A stretch of 64,000 nt of DNA from contig NZ_CP108677.1 of the NCBI RefSeq assembly GCF_035994945.1, positions 1,116,001 to 1,180,000 of the forward strand. Direction: 5' to 3'. Each line of letters opens with the position of its first letter. Position 1 is the stretch's first letter. The stretch comes from Streptomyces sp. NBC_01216. GTDB lineage: Bacteria; Actinomycetota; Actinomycetes; Streptomycetales; Streptomycetaceae. The notes under the pieces are model-generated. The model had not been told where the DNA came from and did no database searches. It saw only the letters and a list, made by a program, of their open reading frames with translations. Of this stretch, positions 40,850 through 50,654 are shown piece after piece. The translations under genes were made by a program, and so were the position numbers.

Positions 40850-43603
40850 ATGACCGGAAGGCTTGGCCGCACCAGGGGGATGGGGTTGCGCAGTGTCGCC
40901 GGTCAGGTGTTCGCCCTCCAGGCGGTCATCGTGTGCCTGCTCGTCGCCGTGGGGACGATCGCGCTGATCCTGCAGGCCCGGTCCGACACCGAGGTGGACG
41001 CGCGGAACCGGTCCCTCGCGGCGGCCGAGGCGTTCGCGCACGCCCCGGGGCTGCTGGACGCCCTGCGGGCGCCCGACCCCTCCGCCCTGCTCCAGCCGCG
41101 CACCGAGGCGGCTCGCAAGGCGGCCGGCCTCGACTTCATCGCGGTGATGACCCCCGACGGCATCCGCTACACCGACTCCCGGCCGGATCTCATCGGGCAG
41201 CGCGCCACCGGTGACATCGCCCGCGCGCGGGGCGGCGAGTCCTTCACCGAGGTCTTCACCGGCGAGCCGACCAGCGCGGTCCGGGCCATCGTCCCCATCC
41301 GGACCGACGACGGCGACATCGTCGGGCTGGTCGGCACCGGGATCGAGGTGGCGAACGTCTCCAACGCCGTCGAGGGACAGTTGCCGCTGCTCATCGGTAC
41401 CGCGGCGGGCGCCCTGGTCCTGGCCATGGGCGGCGCCGCGCTGGTGACCCGGCGGCTGCGCCGCCAGACCAACGGACTGGGACCGCTGGAGATGACCCGG
41501 ATCAACGAGCACCACGAGGCGGTCCTGCACGCCGTCCGCGAGGGCGTGCTGATCATCGACGCCGACCGCAGACTGCTGCTCGCCAACGACGAGGCCCGGC
41601 GGCTGCTCGACCTGGCACCCGAAGCGGAGCAGCGGCACGTCACCGAGCTGGGCCTGGACCCCCGCACCGCCTCGCTCCTCGCCTCGGGCCGCAGCGTGAC
41701 GGACGAGGTGCACCTCGCGGGCGAGCGCCTCCTCGCCGTCAACGTACGCCCCACCGCCCCCTACAAGGGGCGGCCGACCGGGACCGTGATGACGCTGCGG
41801 GACTCCACCGAGCTCGCCTCGCTCTCCGGCCGGGCCGAGGTGGCGCGGGGCAGGCTCCAGCTCCTCTACGACGCGAGCGGGCGGATCGGCACCACGCTGG
41901 ACGTGGCACGCACCGCCGAGGAGCTGTCGGAGGTCGCGGTGCCGCGGTTCGCCGACTACGTCACCGTGGAACTCCTGGAACCGGTCCTTCGGGGTGAGGA
42001 GCCGACGGGCGCCTCCACCGAGATGCGGCGCGCGGCGCTGTACGGCATCGGTGAGCGGCCGCCGCTCCAGCCGGTGGGTGACCTGATCCGGTGTGTCGTG
42101 CCGACCACGCCGATGGCCGTGGCGCTGGACTCCGCGCACGCGGTGCTGGTGGAGGATCTCCAGTCCGCGGAGGGCTGGCGGGCCCAGGACCCGGAGGGCG
42201 CCGCGGTGGCCCTCGCCTACGGTCTGCACTCGCTCGTGGCGGCTCCCCTGATGGCCCGGGGTGTCGTGCTCGGGCTGGCCAACTTCTGGCGCGCGGAGAC
42301 ACCGGAGCCCTATGGCGAGGAGGACCTGTCCTTCGCGGAGGAACTGACCACGCGGGCGGCGGTCTCCATCGACAACGCCCGCCGGTTCACCCGCGAACAC
42401 GCGATGGCGGTGACGCTCCAGCGCAGCCTGCTGCCCCGGGTGCTGCCCGAACTGTCCGCCGTCGAGACGGCCTACCGCTACCTCCCCGCCAAGGCCGGGG
42501 TAGGCGGGGACTGGTTCGACGTCATCCCGCTGCCGGGCGCGCGGGTGGCCCTGGTGGTGGGTGATGTCGTGGGGCACGGGCTGCACGCGGCGGCGACCAT
42601 GGGCCGGCTGCGGACGGCGGTGCTCAACTTCTCCACGCTGGACCTGCCGCCTGACGAGCTCCTCGGGCATCTCGACGAGCTGATCGACCGGATCGACCGA
42701 CCCGACACCGGCGACGGTGAGGGTGAGGAGGAGAGCGGGGACGTCGGCGAAGGGAACGACCGCCGTGAGCGGATCACCGGCGCCACCTGCCTGTACGTGG
42801 TGTACGACCCGGTGAGCGGGCACTGCACGATGGCGGGCGCGGGTCACCCGGGGCCTGCCCTGGTGCATCCGGACGGCCGGGTGGAGTTCCCCGAGCTGCC
42901 GGTGGGCCTGCCGCTGGGGGTGGGCGGAATGCCCTTCGAGTCCACCTCGCTGCGGCTGCCGGAGGGCAGCCGGCTGGTCCTGTTCACCGACGGGCTCCTG
43001 GAGGGGCGGGACCGGGACTTCGACACCGGGCTCGATCTGCTGCGCGCGGCGCTGGCCCGCAGCGGCCGGAGCGCCGACGACGCCTGCGCGGACATCCTGA
43101 CCGCCCTGCTCGCCCCGGCACCGGACGACGACATCGCCCTGCTCGTGGCCGACACCCGCCGGCTGCCTCCCGAGCGGATCGCGGAGTGGGAGGTGCCCTC
43201 CGATCCGGCGGCCGTCTCCCGGGTGCGCAACGAGGGCGCCGCCCAGCTCGCCGCCTGGGGTCTGGGCGAGAGCGCGTTCACCGCCGAGCTCATCCTCAGC
43301 GAGCTGATCACCAACGCCATCCGGTACGGAGCCGAGCCGATCAAGGTCCGGCTGCTCCGCGACCGGAGCCTCATCTGCGAGATCTCCGACGGCAGCAGCA
43401 CCTCGCCGCACCTTCGCTACGCCGCCACCACCGACGAGGGCGGACGCGGTCTCTTCCTGGTCGCCCAGTTCGCCAAGCGCTGGGGCACCCGGTACACCGA
43501 CCGGGGCAAGGTCATCTGGGCCGAGCTTCCGCTGGTCGGCGGAGGCGCGCCGGCGGTCGCACCGGTGCCCGACCTGGACGCGCTGGAGGACCTGGCCTGG
43601 TGA
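40850..43603 (+). CDS. Membrane sensor with PAS, GAF, SpoIIE phosphatase and HATPase domains
   Basis: A 917-residue protein from the ATG at 40850; the open frame before it is antisense to alkA and was rejected. A membrane helix (GQVFALQAVIVCLLVAVGTI) precedes an extracellular single-Cache-type sensor (about 40-170). A second helix (LPLLIGTAAGALVLAMGGAA) leads to PAS (about 210-320) and GAF (about 335-515) domains. The PP2C-like SpoIIE phosphatase follows (GVGGDWFDVIPLPGARVALV, FTDGLLEGRD). The last 140 residues are an RsbW-like HATPase (LILSELITNAIRYGAEPIKV, EGGRGLFLVAQ). It likely links an external signal to anti-sigma/anti-anti-sigma partner switching. It converges on a second SpoIIE gene. 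Confidence 0.85.
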   Translation: MTGRLGRTRGMGLRSVAGQVFALQAVIVCLLVAVGTIALILQARSDTEVDARNRSLAAAEAFAHAPGLLDALRAPDPSALLQPRTEAARKAAGLDFIAVMTPDGIRYTDSRPDLIGQRATGDIARARGGESFTEVFTGEPTSAVRAIVPIRTDDGDIVGLVGTGIEVANVSNAVEGQLPLLIGTAAGALVLAMGGAALVTRRLRRQTNGLGPLEMTRINEHHEAVLHAVREGVLIIDADRRLLLANDEARRLLDLAPEAEQRHVTELGLDPRTASLLASGRSVTDEVHLAGERLLAVNVRPTAPYKGRPTGTVMTLRDSTELASLSGRAEVARGRLQLLYDASGRIGTTLDVARTAEELSEVAVPRFADYVTVELLEPVLRGEEPTGASTEMRRAALYGIGERPPLQPVGDLIRCVVPTTPMAVALDSAHAVLVEDLQSAEGWRAQDPEGAAVALAYGLHSLVAAPLMARGVVLGLANFWRAETPEPYGEEDLSFAEELTTRAAVSIDNARRFTREHAMAVTLQRSLLPRVLPELSAVETAYRYLPAKAGVGGDWFDVIPLPGARVALVVGDVVGHGLHAAATMGRLRTAVLNFSTLDLPPDELLGHLDELIDRIDRPDTGDGEGEEESGDVGEGNDRRERITGATCLYVVYDPVSGHCTMAGAGHPGPALVHPDGRVEFPELPVGLPLGVGGMPFESTSLRLPEGSRLVLFTDGLLEGRDRDFDTGLDLLRAALARSGRSADDACADILTALLAPAPDDDIALLVADTRRLPPERIAEWEVPSDPAAVSRVRNEGAAQLAAWGLGESAFTAELILSELITNAIRYGAEPIKVRLLRDRSLICEISDGSSTSPHLRYAATTDEGGRGLFLVAQFAKRWGTRYTDRGKVIWAELPLVGGGAPAVAPVPDLDALEDLAW

Positions 43604-43672
43604 GGGACGGCGGACCGGAAGCGGCGGTCGGGCAGGCGGAGCCGGCGGGACGTCGGTGCCGCCGCGCCGCCG

Positions 43673-45733
43673 TCAGCCGGGCGAGGTCCGGGCGAGCAGG
43701 ACCGCCACGTCGTCCTGCGGCTCGCCGGGCAGCAGCGCGTCGAGGATGCCTTCGCAGAGCAGGGTGAGGGGCCGGTCGAGGTCGGACAACGCCCGGGCCA
43801 GCTGGTACATGCCCTGGTCGAGGTCCCGGTCCCGGGCCTCGATCAGGCCGTCGGTGTACAGCACCAGCAGTGAGCCGGGCGGCAGCAGGACCTCCTGCGT
43901 GCGGAACTCGCGGCCGCCGGTCCCGAGCGGCGTACCGAGCGAGCCCTCCAGGAAGCTGATCGCGCCGTCGGCCGTGGCGACAGCGGGCGGCGGGTGGCCG
44001 GCGCGGGCTATCACGACACCGCCTGAGTCCGGGTCGTGGACGGCGTACACGCAGGTCGCCATCTCGTCCTCGCCCAGCTCGCAGACGACGGCGTCCAGCG
44101 AGCGGAGGAGCTGGGCGGGTGGCACGCCCTCACGGGCGAGGGTGCGGACCGCGGTGCGGAGCTGGCCCATGACGGCCGCGGCGTGGATGCCGTGGCCCAT
44201 GACGTCGCCGATGACGAGCCCTGTCCGGCCTTCGGGCAGGGCGATGACGTCGAACCAGTCGCCGCCGACGTCGTGATGGCTGGCGGGGAGGTAGCGGCCG
44301 GTGAGCTCCAGGCCCCCGACGCGGGGCAGGTCGCTGTTGGTCAGACTGCGCTGGAGGGTCAGGGCGGCTTCGCGCTGACCGGTGTACATCCGGGCGTTGT
44401 CCATGCTGAGCGCCGCGCGGGCCACGAGGTCGTCGATGAGGACATGGTCCTGCTCGTCGAAGGGCTCACGCTCCTTGACGCGGGTCACCGTGACGGTGCC
44501 GAGCACCTTGCCGCGCGCGACCATCGGGACCAGACGGGTCGAGCCGATGCGCTCGGCCAGGTAGTCCCGCAGGTCCGCGGTGCGCGGGTCGGGAAACAGC
44601 GTGTCCAGGTCGGAATGGTAGAGGTTCATGGGCCGGCCGTCGGCGACGACGCGTTCGTACACGGTCCCGAGCGGGATCTGGAACGTCTGCCCGGCCACGA
44701 GGTGCGCCGTGGGGGCCGTCGGGTCGGGGAACGCGGCGGCGAGCCGACGCAGTACGCCGCGGGTGGAGGCGGCGGCCTCGTCGGGCTCCAGGACCGCTTC
44801 CAGCATCTGCACGTCCGCGGAGTCGGCGAGCCGGGGCACCAGCACCTGGACCACCTCCTCGGCGGTCTGCCGGAGGTCCAGGGTGGTTCCGATGCGGGTG
44901 CCGGCCTCTGCGAGCAGGGCGAAGCGGTGGCGGGCGCGTTCGACCTCGGTCTGTGCCCGCTGCCCCTCGGTGATGTCGATGAGGGAGGCGATCAGGCCCA
45001 GCCGACGGCCGGAACCGTCGAGCAGCGGGGCGTACGAACAGGACCAGGTCCGGTCGTGTGCGGGATCGGCCGGGGTCCGGCCGGTGCGGCGTACGTCGAC
45101 GACGGCCTCGCCGCGGACCAGGACCTGCCGCATCGTGGCCTCCAGGGCGGCGGCGTTGACACCGGGCACGACCTCGGTGAGTCGCTTGCCCAGGTGCTCG
45201 ACGGCGGAGACGCCGTTCATCCGGGCGAGGGCGTCGTTGACCCGCAGGAAGCGGAGGTCGGGGCCGAGGGTGGCCAGACCTATCGGGGACTGGGTGAACA
45301 GGCTCTGGAGTGCCGCGAGCGAGTCGCGCATGCGCAGGACCGCGGAGGTCTCCACGGCGATGAGCATGGCGCCCGGCCGCCCCTGCGGGTCGGTCTCGGG
45401 GACGATCCACATCTCCATCGTCACCTGGTGGCCGTCCCGGTGCCGCACGGGCAGGGTGCCGACGACCGATTCACCGGAGTGCACACGGCGGGTCAGCTGA
45501 TCGGCGAGCCCCTGGTTGGCGTCGGGGACGAGGGCGGGTGCGGCGGGGCGGCCGATGAGGTCCTCGGGCCGGTGGCCGAGGAGGTCCTGCGCGGCGAGCG
45601 ACCATTCGACGACGCGACCGTCGGCGTCCTCCCGCCACAGGGCGATCGGCAGCAGTTCGCGCAGCACACCCGCGTACCCGACGGCGGTCTCCCGACGCGC
45701 CGGCGTCTCGCTCGTCGACTGATCACTGTCCAC
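43673..45733 (-). CDS. PAS-PAS-GAF-SpoIIE serine phosphatase
   Basis: A 686-residue soluble protein. Two PAS domains lie at about 20-125 (LLPIALWREDADGRVVEWSL) and 135-265 (QSPIGLATLGPDLRFLRVND). A GAF domain is at about 280-455 and a SpoIIE PP2C domain (VGGDWFDVIALPEGRTGLVI, LVLYTDGLIEARD) ends the protein. There is no HATPase domain and no membrane segment, unlike its convergent neighbour. Such phosphatases dephosphorylate anti-anti-sigma factors in stress or development pathways; the PAS/GAF part suggests cytoplasmic redox or small-molecule sensing. No terminator of note is seen in the 69 bp between the two genes. Confidence 0.85.
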   Translation of the reverse strand: MDSDQSTSETPARRETAVGYAGVLRELLPIALWREDADGRVVEWSLAAQDLLGHRPEDLIGRPAAPALVPDANQGLADQLTRRVHSGESVVGTLPVRHRDGHQVTMEMWIVPETDPQGRPGAMLIAVETSAVLRMRDSLAALQSLFTQSPIGLATLGPDLRFLRVNDALARMNGVSAVEHLGKRLTEVVPGVNAAALEATMRQVLVRGEAVVDVRRTGRTPADPAHDRTWSCSYAPLLDGSGRRLGLIASLIDITEGQRAQTEVERARHRFALLAEAGTRIGTTLDLRQTAEEVVQVLVPRLADSADVQMLEAVLEPDEAAASTRGVLRRLAAAFPDPTAPTAHLVAGQTFQIPLGTVYERVVADGRPMNLYHSDLDTLFPDPRTADLRDYLAERIGSTRLVPMVARGKVLGTVTVTRVKEREPFDEQDHVLIDDLVARAALSMDNARMYTGQREAALTLQRSLTNSDLPRVGGLELTGRYLPASHHDVGGDWFDVIALPEGRTGLVIGDVMGHGIHAAAVMGQLRTAVRTLAREGVPPAQLLRSLDAVVCELGEDEMATCVYAVHDPDSGGVVIARAGHPPPAVATADGAISFLEGSLGTPLGTGGREFRTQEVLLPPGSLLVLYTDGLIEARDRDLDQGMYQLARALSDLDRPLTLLCEGILDALLPGEPQDDVAVLLARTSPG

Positions 45734-45951
45734 GCATCGACCTAACCCCGGGGGGTGCCTTTCCTACGCAATCACCCTATCCGAGGCATTTCGACGGGGC
45801 GCTGTGTGCGGGGCCGTTCGGCTGGCCGGACGGGCTCCGCCGCGGGGCCCGCCGCCGGGCCGTCCTCTCCCGCCCTGTCATGTTCTTCGCGGTCCTGTGA
45901 GAGGGCCGCCGGCCTGCGCGCGACGGGGGCGGTCCGGCCCGCGCTTCCAGG

Positions 45952-46470
45952 TCAGTCCAGCCGCCTGGCGAACGCCGTGTAGGCGCTCTCGTCGAAGAGC
46001 ACGAAGCGGATCTCCTCGACCGCGGTCTCCGTCGCCCGCGCGGTCTCCACGGCGATCCGGGCGCCGTCGTCCATCGGCCAGCCGTAGACACCGGTCGAGA
46101 TCGCCGGGAACGCCACCGTCCGTGCCCCGAGCCCGTCGGCGACACCCAGCGACTCGCGGTAGCAGGAGGCGAGCAGGGCGGAGCGGTCCTCGTCGCGGGA
46201 CCAGACCGGACCGACGGTGTGGATGACCCAGCGGGCGTCCAGCCGCCCCGCCGTGGTGGCGACCGCCCGGCCGGCCGGCAGACCGCCTCCGTAGTGTCCG
46301 GCGCGCAGGCGGCGGCAGTCCTCGAGCACGGCGGGGCCGCCCTTGCGGTGGATGGCTCCGTCGACCCCGCCGCCGCCGAGCAGCGAGGAGTTCGCCGCGT
46401 TGACGAGCGCGTCGACCCGCTGGTCGGTGATGTCCCCCTGGACGAGCGTGATGCTCACCGCGTGCTTCAT
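45952..46470 (-). CDS. Macro-domain protein (O-acetyl-ADP-ribose deacetylase type)
   Basis: A 172-residue single macro domain. The ATG at 46470 opens MKHAVSITLVQGDITDQRVD, followed by the ADP-ribose-binding NAANSSLLGGGGVDGAIHRK, PAGRAVATTAGRLDARWVIH and AFPAISTGVYGWP. This is the YmdB/MacroD class, which hydrolyses O-acetyl-ADP-ribose, the by-product of sirtuins, and may remove ADP-ribose from proteins. The longer frame to 47091 belongs to the antisense-like shadow of the oxidoreductase gene. Confidence 0.85.
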   Translation of the reverse strand: MKHAVSITLVQGDITDQRVDALVNAANSSLLGGGGVDGAIHRKGGPAVLEDCRRLRAGHYGGGLPAGRAVATTAGRLDARWVIHTVGPVWSRDEDRSALLASCYRESLGVADGLGARTVAFPAISTGVYGWPMDDGARIAVETARATETAVEEIRFVLFDESAYTAFARRLD

Positions 46471-46612
46471 GGGCCCATCATCGCGCACCCGGCCCGCGGC
46501 CCGCGTCCGGGTTTCGGCGCGCCTCCGCGACCGGTCCCCGCGCCGGGGGTGCGGGCCACCGGATCGCGGCGACGGCGCAGCGCCTGTCGGGTGGCCTTCG
46601 ACCGACAGTCGC

Positions 46613-48034
46613 TCAGGGACGGCTCGCGCGCAGTCGGCGCCAGACCTCCTTGGCCGCGTTGTGGCCGCACATGCCGTGCACACCGGGTCCAGGCGGGGTC
46701 GCCGAGGAGCAGAGGAAGACCGCGGGGTGCGGCGTGCGGTACGGGGAGAGGGACAGCCTGGGCCGCAGCAGCAACTGGAGTCCGCCGGCCGCGCCGCAGG
46801 CGATGTCGCCACCCACGTAGTTGGCGTTGCGGGCGGCGAGCTGCGGCGGTCCGGCGGTGGCGCGGGCGAGGACCCGGTCACGGAAGCCGGGGGCGAAGCG
46901 TTCGAGCTGGCGCTCCACCGCGTCGGTGAGATCGCCCTCCCAGCCGTGGGGGACGTGGCCGTACGCCCAGAAGACGTGCTTGCCCTCGGGCGCACGGGAG
47001 TCGTCGACGAGACTGGGCTGGGCGGTGATGAGGAAGGGGGTGTCCGGTGCGGTGCCGGAGGACGCCTGGCGCAGCGCGGTGGCGATCTCACCGGCGGAGG
47101 GGCCGATCTGGACGGTACCCGCCCGGCGCGGCTCCTCCGCCGTCCACGGGACCGGGCCGTCGAGGGCGTAGTCGATCTTGAAGACGCTCGCTCCGTAGCG
47201 GTAGGCGTCGTAGTGGCCGCCGAAGCCGGCGATCCGGGCGAGGGCGGTGGGCGAGGTGTCGAACACGTAGGCGCGCGCGGGCGGCAGGTCGTCGAGCCGC
47301 TTGACCTCGTAGTCGGTGTGCACCGCGCCGCCCAGGTCCCGCAGGTACGCGGTCAGGGCGTCCGCGATGGACTGGGAGCCCCCGCGCGGCAGCGGCCAGC
47401 CGCCCCCGTGCGCGGCGAGCGCGAACACCAGGCCGACCGCGGAGGTGGCGAGGCTGCCGAGCGGGGCGATGACATGACCGACCAGACCGGCGAACAGGGC
47501 GCGCGCCCGGTCGTCCTCGAACCGCCGCAGCAGCCAGGTCGAGGGCGGCAGGCCGACCGCGCCGAATCGGGCGAGCGTGACGGGGTCACGGGGCAGCGCG
47601 GTGCGCGGCAGCGACATGAAATCCCGGACGAGGGTGTCCCACTTGCCGAGGTACGGGGCGACCAGCCGGCGGTACGTGCCGGCGTCGCGCGGTCCGAGGG
47701 AGGCGGCGGTCTCGGCGACGGAGCGGGCGAGCACGGCGGCCGTTCCGTCGTCCCGGGGGTGGGCCATGGGCAGATCGGGGTGCAGCCACTCGAGTCCGTA
47801 GCGTGCCAGTGGCATGGTCCTGAAGACCGGTGATCCGACGCCCAGAGGGTGCACGGCGGAACAGGGGTCGTGCCGGAAACCGGGGAGGGTCAGCTCCTCG
47901 GTCCTGGCACCGCCGCCGACCGTGCCCTTCGCCTCGAACACGGCTACGGAGAAGCCTCGGCGGGCCAACTCCACGGCGGCGGTGAGCCCGTTGGGTCCCG
48001 CCCCCACGACGACGGCATCGAGCATCGACGTCAC
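46613..48034 (-). CDS. FAD-dependent oxidoreductase, phytoene desaturase/CrtI-like fold
   Basis: A 473-residue protein. The Rossmann dinucleotide motif [20 protein letters not shown] is at the very N-terminus and a second FAD contact [16 protein letters not shown] follows. The C-terminal [20 protein letters not shown] and [20 protein letters not shown] complete an FAD-binding amine-oxidase/CrtI-like fold. The substrate is unknown; actinobacterial members with this pattern are usually annotated only as NAD(P)/FAD-dependent oxidoreductases. A start three codons in (48025) is possible. It is the last of a same-strand set but spacing of 63 bp from the phosphatase gene leaves cotranscription open. 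Confidence 0.78.
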   Translation of the reverse strand: MTSMLDAVVVGAGPNGLTAAVELARRGFSVAVFEAKGTVGGGARTEELTLPGFRHDPCSAVHPLGVGSPVFRTMPLARYGLEWLHPDLPMAHPRDDGTAAVLARSVAETAASLGPRDAGTYRRLVAPYLGKWDTLVRDFMSLPRTALPRDPVTLARFGAVGLPPSTWLLRRFEDDRARALFAGLVGHVIAPLGSLATSAVGLVFALAAHGGGWPLPRGGSQSIADALTAYLRDLGGAVHTDYEVKRLDDLPPARAYVFDTSPTALARIAGFGGHYDAYRYGASVFKIDYALDGPVPWTAEEPRRAGTVQIGPSAGEIATALRQASSGTAPDTPFLITAQPSLVDDSRAPEGKHVFWAYGHVPHGWEGDLTDAVERQLERFAPGFRDRVLARATAGPPQLAARNANYVGGDIACGAAGGLQLLLRPRLSLSPYRTPHPAVFLCSSATPPGPGVHGMCGHNAAKEVWRRLRASRP

Positions 48035-48097
48035 CTCAGGACTCCTTCGTCTGCCGGTGGCCAGGGCTCCCAGGATATTCCCGCCGCCCGCGGGCCC

Positions 48098-48934
48098 TCA
48101 CCGGCCCCGCAGGAGTGTCCGGATCCGGGTGGCGGTGGCCGTGTCCCGGGCGGCGGTGAACGGTAGCGCGTTGCCGCCGGTGACGCGGAACGGTTCGCCC
48201 GCGACCGTGCTGTGCGCCCCGCCGGCCTCCGTCACCAGGAGCAGCCCGGCCGCGTGGTCCCAGGCGTACTCCCAGCTGAACGCGGTGGCGTCGAGTGCCC
48301 CGCGCGCCACGTCGAGGTACTCGAGGCCGGCCGAGCCGCAGGGCCGCGGGCGGACGCCCGGCACGCGCAGCCCGAGCAGCGCCGCCTTCTGGTCGGCATC
48401 GGTGTAGTCGGGGTGCGAGGTGGCGACCCGCAAGGCCGCGCCGGGCTCCGGCGATCCCGCCCGTATGGGGCGGCCGTCGAGCGTGGCGCCACGTCCGCGG
48501 ACGGCGACCGCCATCTCGCCCCTGACGGGTGCGAACGTCCAGGAGGCGAGGACCTCGCCGCGGAGCGCGAGGGCGACCAGGGTGCAGAATCCGTCCTCGC
48601 CGCGCACGAACTGCCGCGTGCCGTCCACCGGATCGACGATCCAGACCGGGGCCTCGCCCTTGAGTGCGGCGTACACGCCGGCGTCGGCGTGCACGGCTTC
48701 CTCGCCGACCACCACGGAGCCCGGGAGCAGCGCGGTGAGGGACGCGGTCAGGTGCGCCTCGGCGGCCCGGTCGGCGACCGTCACCAGGTCGTGCGGCCCG
48801 TTCTTCTCGACGATCTCGTGCGCGGCGAGCTGCCGGAAGCGCGGCGTGATCTCGGCGGCGGCGGCCTCGCGGACCGCTCCCTCCACCTCGGTGGTGCCGC
48901 CGGCCAGAACGTGGTCAAGGAAGTCTTCGATCAT
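48098..48934 (-). CDS. Inositol monophosphatase-family protein
   Basis: A 278-residue protein from the ATG at 48934. It has the metal-binding motifs of the family: GEEAVHADAGVY (Glu), WIVDPVDGTRQFVRGEDGFC (Asp-x-x-Asp-Gly) and the C-terminal YAWDHAAGLLLVTEAGG (Trp-Asp). Lithium-sensitive Mg-dependent phosphomonoesterases of this fold act on inositol phosphate, histidinol phosphate, fructose bisphosphate or PAP; the sequence alone does not decide. The open frame beyond 48934 overlaps the amidase gene out of frame. Confidence 0.82.
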   Translation of the reverse strand: MIEDFLDHVLAGGTTEVEGAVREAAAAEITPRFRQLAAHEIVEKNGPHDLVTVADRAAEAHLTASLTALLPGSVVVGEEAVHADAGVYAALKGEAPVWIVDPVDGTRQFVRGEDGFCTLVALALRGEVLASWTFAPVRGEMAVAVRGRGATLDGRPIRAGSPEPGAALRVATSHPDYTDADQKAALLGLRVPGVRPRPCGSAGLEYLDVARGALDATAFSWEYAWDHAAGLLLVTEAGGAHSTVAGEPFRVTGGNALPFTAARDTATATRIRTLLRGR

Positions 48935-48996
48935 GTGTCCAGCTAAGCACGCCCGACTGACGTTCCGGTGGTGCGTCCGTGACGGACGGGGAAGCA

Positions 48997-50400
48997 TCAG
49001 GCGGGTCGCGGGGGACGGTGCTCGAACCAGCGGCGGTCGTCCTCCAGTTGGGCCGCCAGCGAGATCAGCAGGGGCTCGCTGCCCGCGGGCCCGAGCAGTT
49101 GGGCTCCGGCCGGGAGCCCGTCGGGCAGGAATCCGGCGGGCACGTTCACCCCGGGCCAGCCGAGCACGTTCCACGGCCAGGCGTAGGGGCAGGCCGCCGC
49201 CATCGTCAGGTCGGTGCGCCAGGCGGGCATCCCGTCGAAGGTGCCGATCCGGGGCGGTGGCGTGGCCGTCGTCGGTGCCAGCAGGACGTCGTACGTGTCG
49301 AAGAACGCGCCGATCCTGCGGTGCTGGCGGGCTTCCCGGGCCCGGGCCGCGCGCAGGATCCGGCCGCCGAGCCGGTGCCCCGTGCGGGTGGCGCCGCGGG
49401 TGCGGGGATCGAGCAGGGCGGGTTCGGGGTGGCGGTCGGCGTACTCGGCGATCCCGGCGGTGGCGCGCGGCAGGAAACTGAGCCCGATGAGTCCGTAGCG
49501 GGGCCGCGCTTCCTCCACCGTGTGGCCGAGCCGTGCCAGGGCCTCGGCCAGCTCGGTGACGGCCCGTCTGACCCCCGGGTCGAGCGGGTTGTACGTGGCG
49601 GTGAAGGGGGAACGCCAGGCGAGCGCGATCCGCAGCCGTCCGGGGTCCCGGCGGGCGGCGGCCGAGGCGTCGACGGCGGAGGGCTGGAAGCGGTCGCCGG
49701 GGTGGGGCCCGGCGACGGCGTCGAGGAGCAGCGCCGCGTCTTCGACCGTGCGGGCGAGGGGCCCGTTGACGGTCAGGCCCTGGAAGCAGTCGTCGTAGGG
49801 GTGGACGGAGACCCGGCCGCGCTGTGGCTTGATGCCGACGAGGTGGGTCCAGGCGGCCGGGATGCGGATGGACCCGGCGCCGTCGGAGCCGAGGGCGGCG
49901 GGCACGAGTCCGGCGGCGACGGCCGCGGCGGAGCCACCGGAGGAGCCGCCGGGGGTGTGCCCGGTGTTCCACGGGTTGCGGGTGGCTCCGAAGGCGGGGC
50001 CCTCGGTGAAGGGCCACTGACCCAGTTCACAGGAGTTCGTCTTGCCGACGATCACGGCACCGGCGGCCCGCAGTCTGCGCACCGCCTCACCGTCCCGCTC
50101 GGCGTCGGGGTGGTCCCCGGCGCAGCCGAAGCGGGTCGGCAGGCCGGCGACGTCGGTGTCGTCCTTGACGGCGAGCGGCACCCCGAGCAGGGGCAGCCGT
50201 TCTCCCGCCGCGAGCCGTCGGTCCGCATCGGCGGCCTCGGCCAGCGCCGCCTCGGGGCGGGTGCAGCGAAAGGCGTTGAGGGTGGTCCCGGTGGCCTCGA
50301 TCCGGTCGAGTGCGGCCCGGACGAGCGTGACGGAGTCGGCGCTCCCCTCGGCCAGATGCCGTACGTGTCCGGCCAGTCCGGTGTCCGCGACTGCGGTCAC
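48997..50400 (-). CDS. Amidase-signature family hydrolase
   Basis: A 467-residue enzyme starting at a GTG. The Ser-cisSer-Lys triad is visible: Lys 79 in LLGVPLAVKDDTDV, cis-Ser in HTPGGSSGGSAAA (153 or 154) and nucleophile Ser 177 in SDGAGSIRIPA. It hydrolyses a carboxylic amide, possibly nitrile-derived or an aryl acylamide; the substrate is not predictable. C-terminal WPWNVLGWPGVNVPAGFLPD is typical of the family. It lies 62 bp upstream of the phosphatase gene in the same direction. Confidence 0.83.
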   Translation of the reverse strand: MTAVADTGLAGHVRHLAEGSADSVTLVRAALDRIEATGTTLNAFRCTRPEAALAEAADADRRLAAGERLPLLGVPLAVKDDTDVAGLPTRFGCAGDHPDAERDGEAVRRLRAAGAVIVGKTNSCELGQWPFTEGPAFGATRNPWNTGHTPGGSSGGSAAAVAAGLVPAALGSDGAGSIRIPAAWTHLVGIKPQRGRVSVHPYDDCFQGLTVNGPLARTVEDAALLLDAVAGPHPGDRFQPSAVDASAAARRDPGRLRIALAWRSPFTATYNPLDPGVRRAVTELAEALARLGHTVEEARPRYGLIGLSFLPRATAGIAEYADRHPEPALLDPRTRGATRTGHRLGGRILRAARAREARQHRRIGAFFDTYDVLLAPTTATPPPRIGTFDGMPAWRTDLTMAAACPYAWPWNVLGWPGVNVPAGFLPDGLPAGAQLLGPAGSEPLLISLAAQLEDDRRWFEHRPPRPA

Positions 50401-50654
50401 GGCAGCCCCCTCCCCTGAGTGTGCCGCGAACCCTACTGGAGCGTAACCTCGCTGTCAGCGCGAGCGGGGAAGGGTGTGCGGGCGTGGGAGGGGCGGCGTC
50501 TTCCGGCGGGGCGCGGCGGCATGGCGCGCGGAAGACCGAAGCGTCGGCGGGCGGGCGGCGCCCCGCACCGGGGAACGGCGCGGGCGCCCGGCCCCGGCGC
50601 TCACCCCGGCCGCGCGGGGGTGGCGTCCGGCGCGGGCGCCCGGTGCGGGAGGCT

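Noticed and set aside
43604..43672. Terminator between the convergent SpoIIE genes
   Set aside because: Only scattered short GC dyads with a long loop are seen, not a convincing stem.
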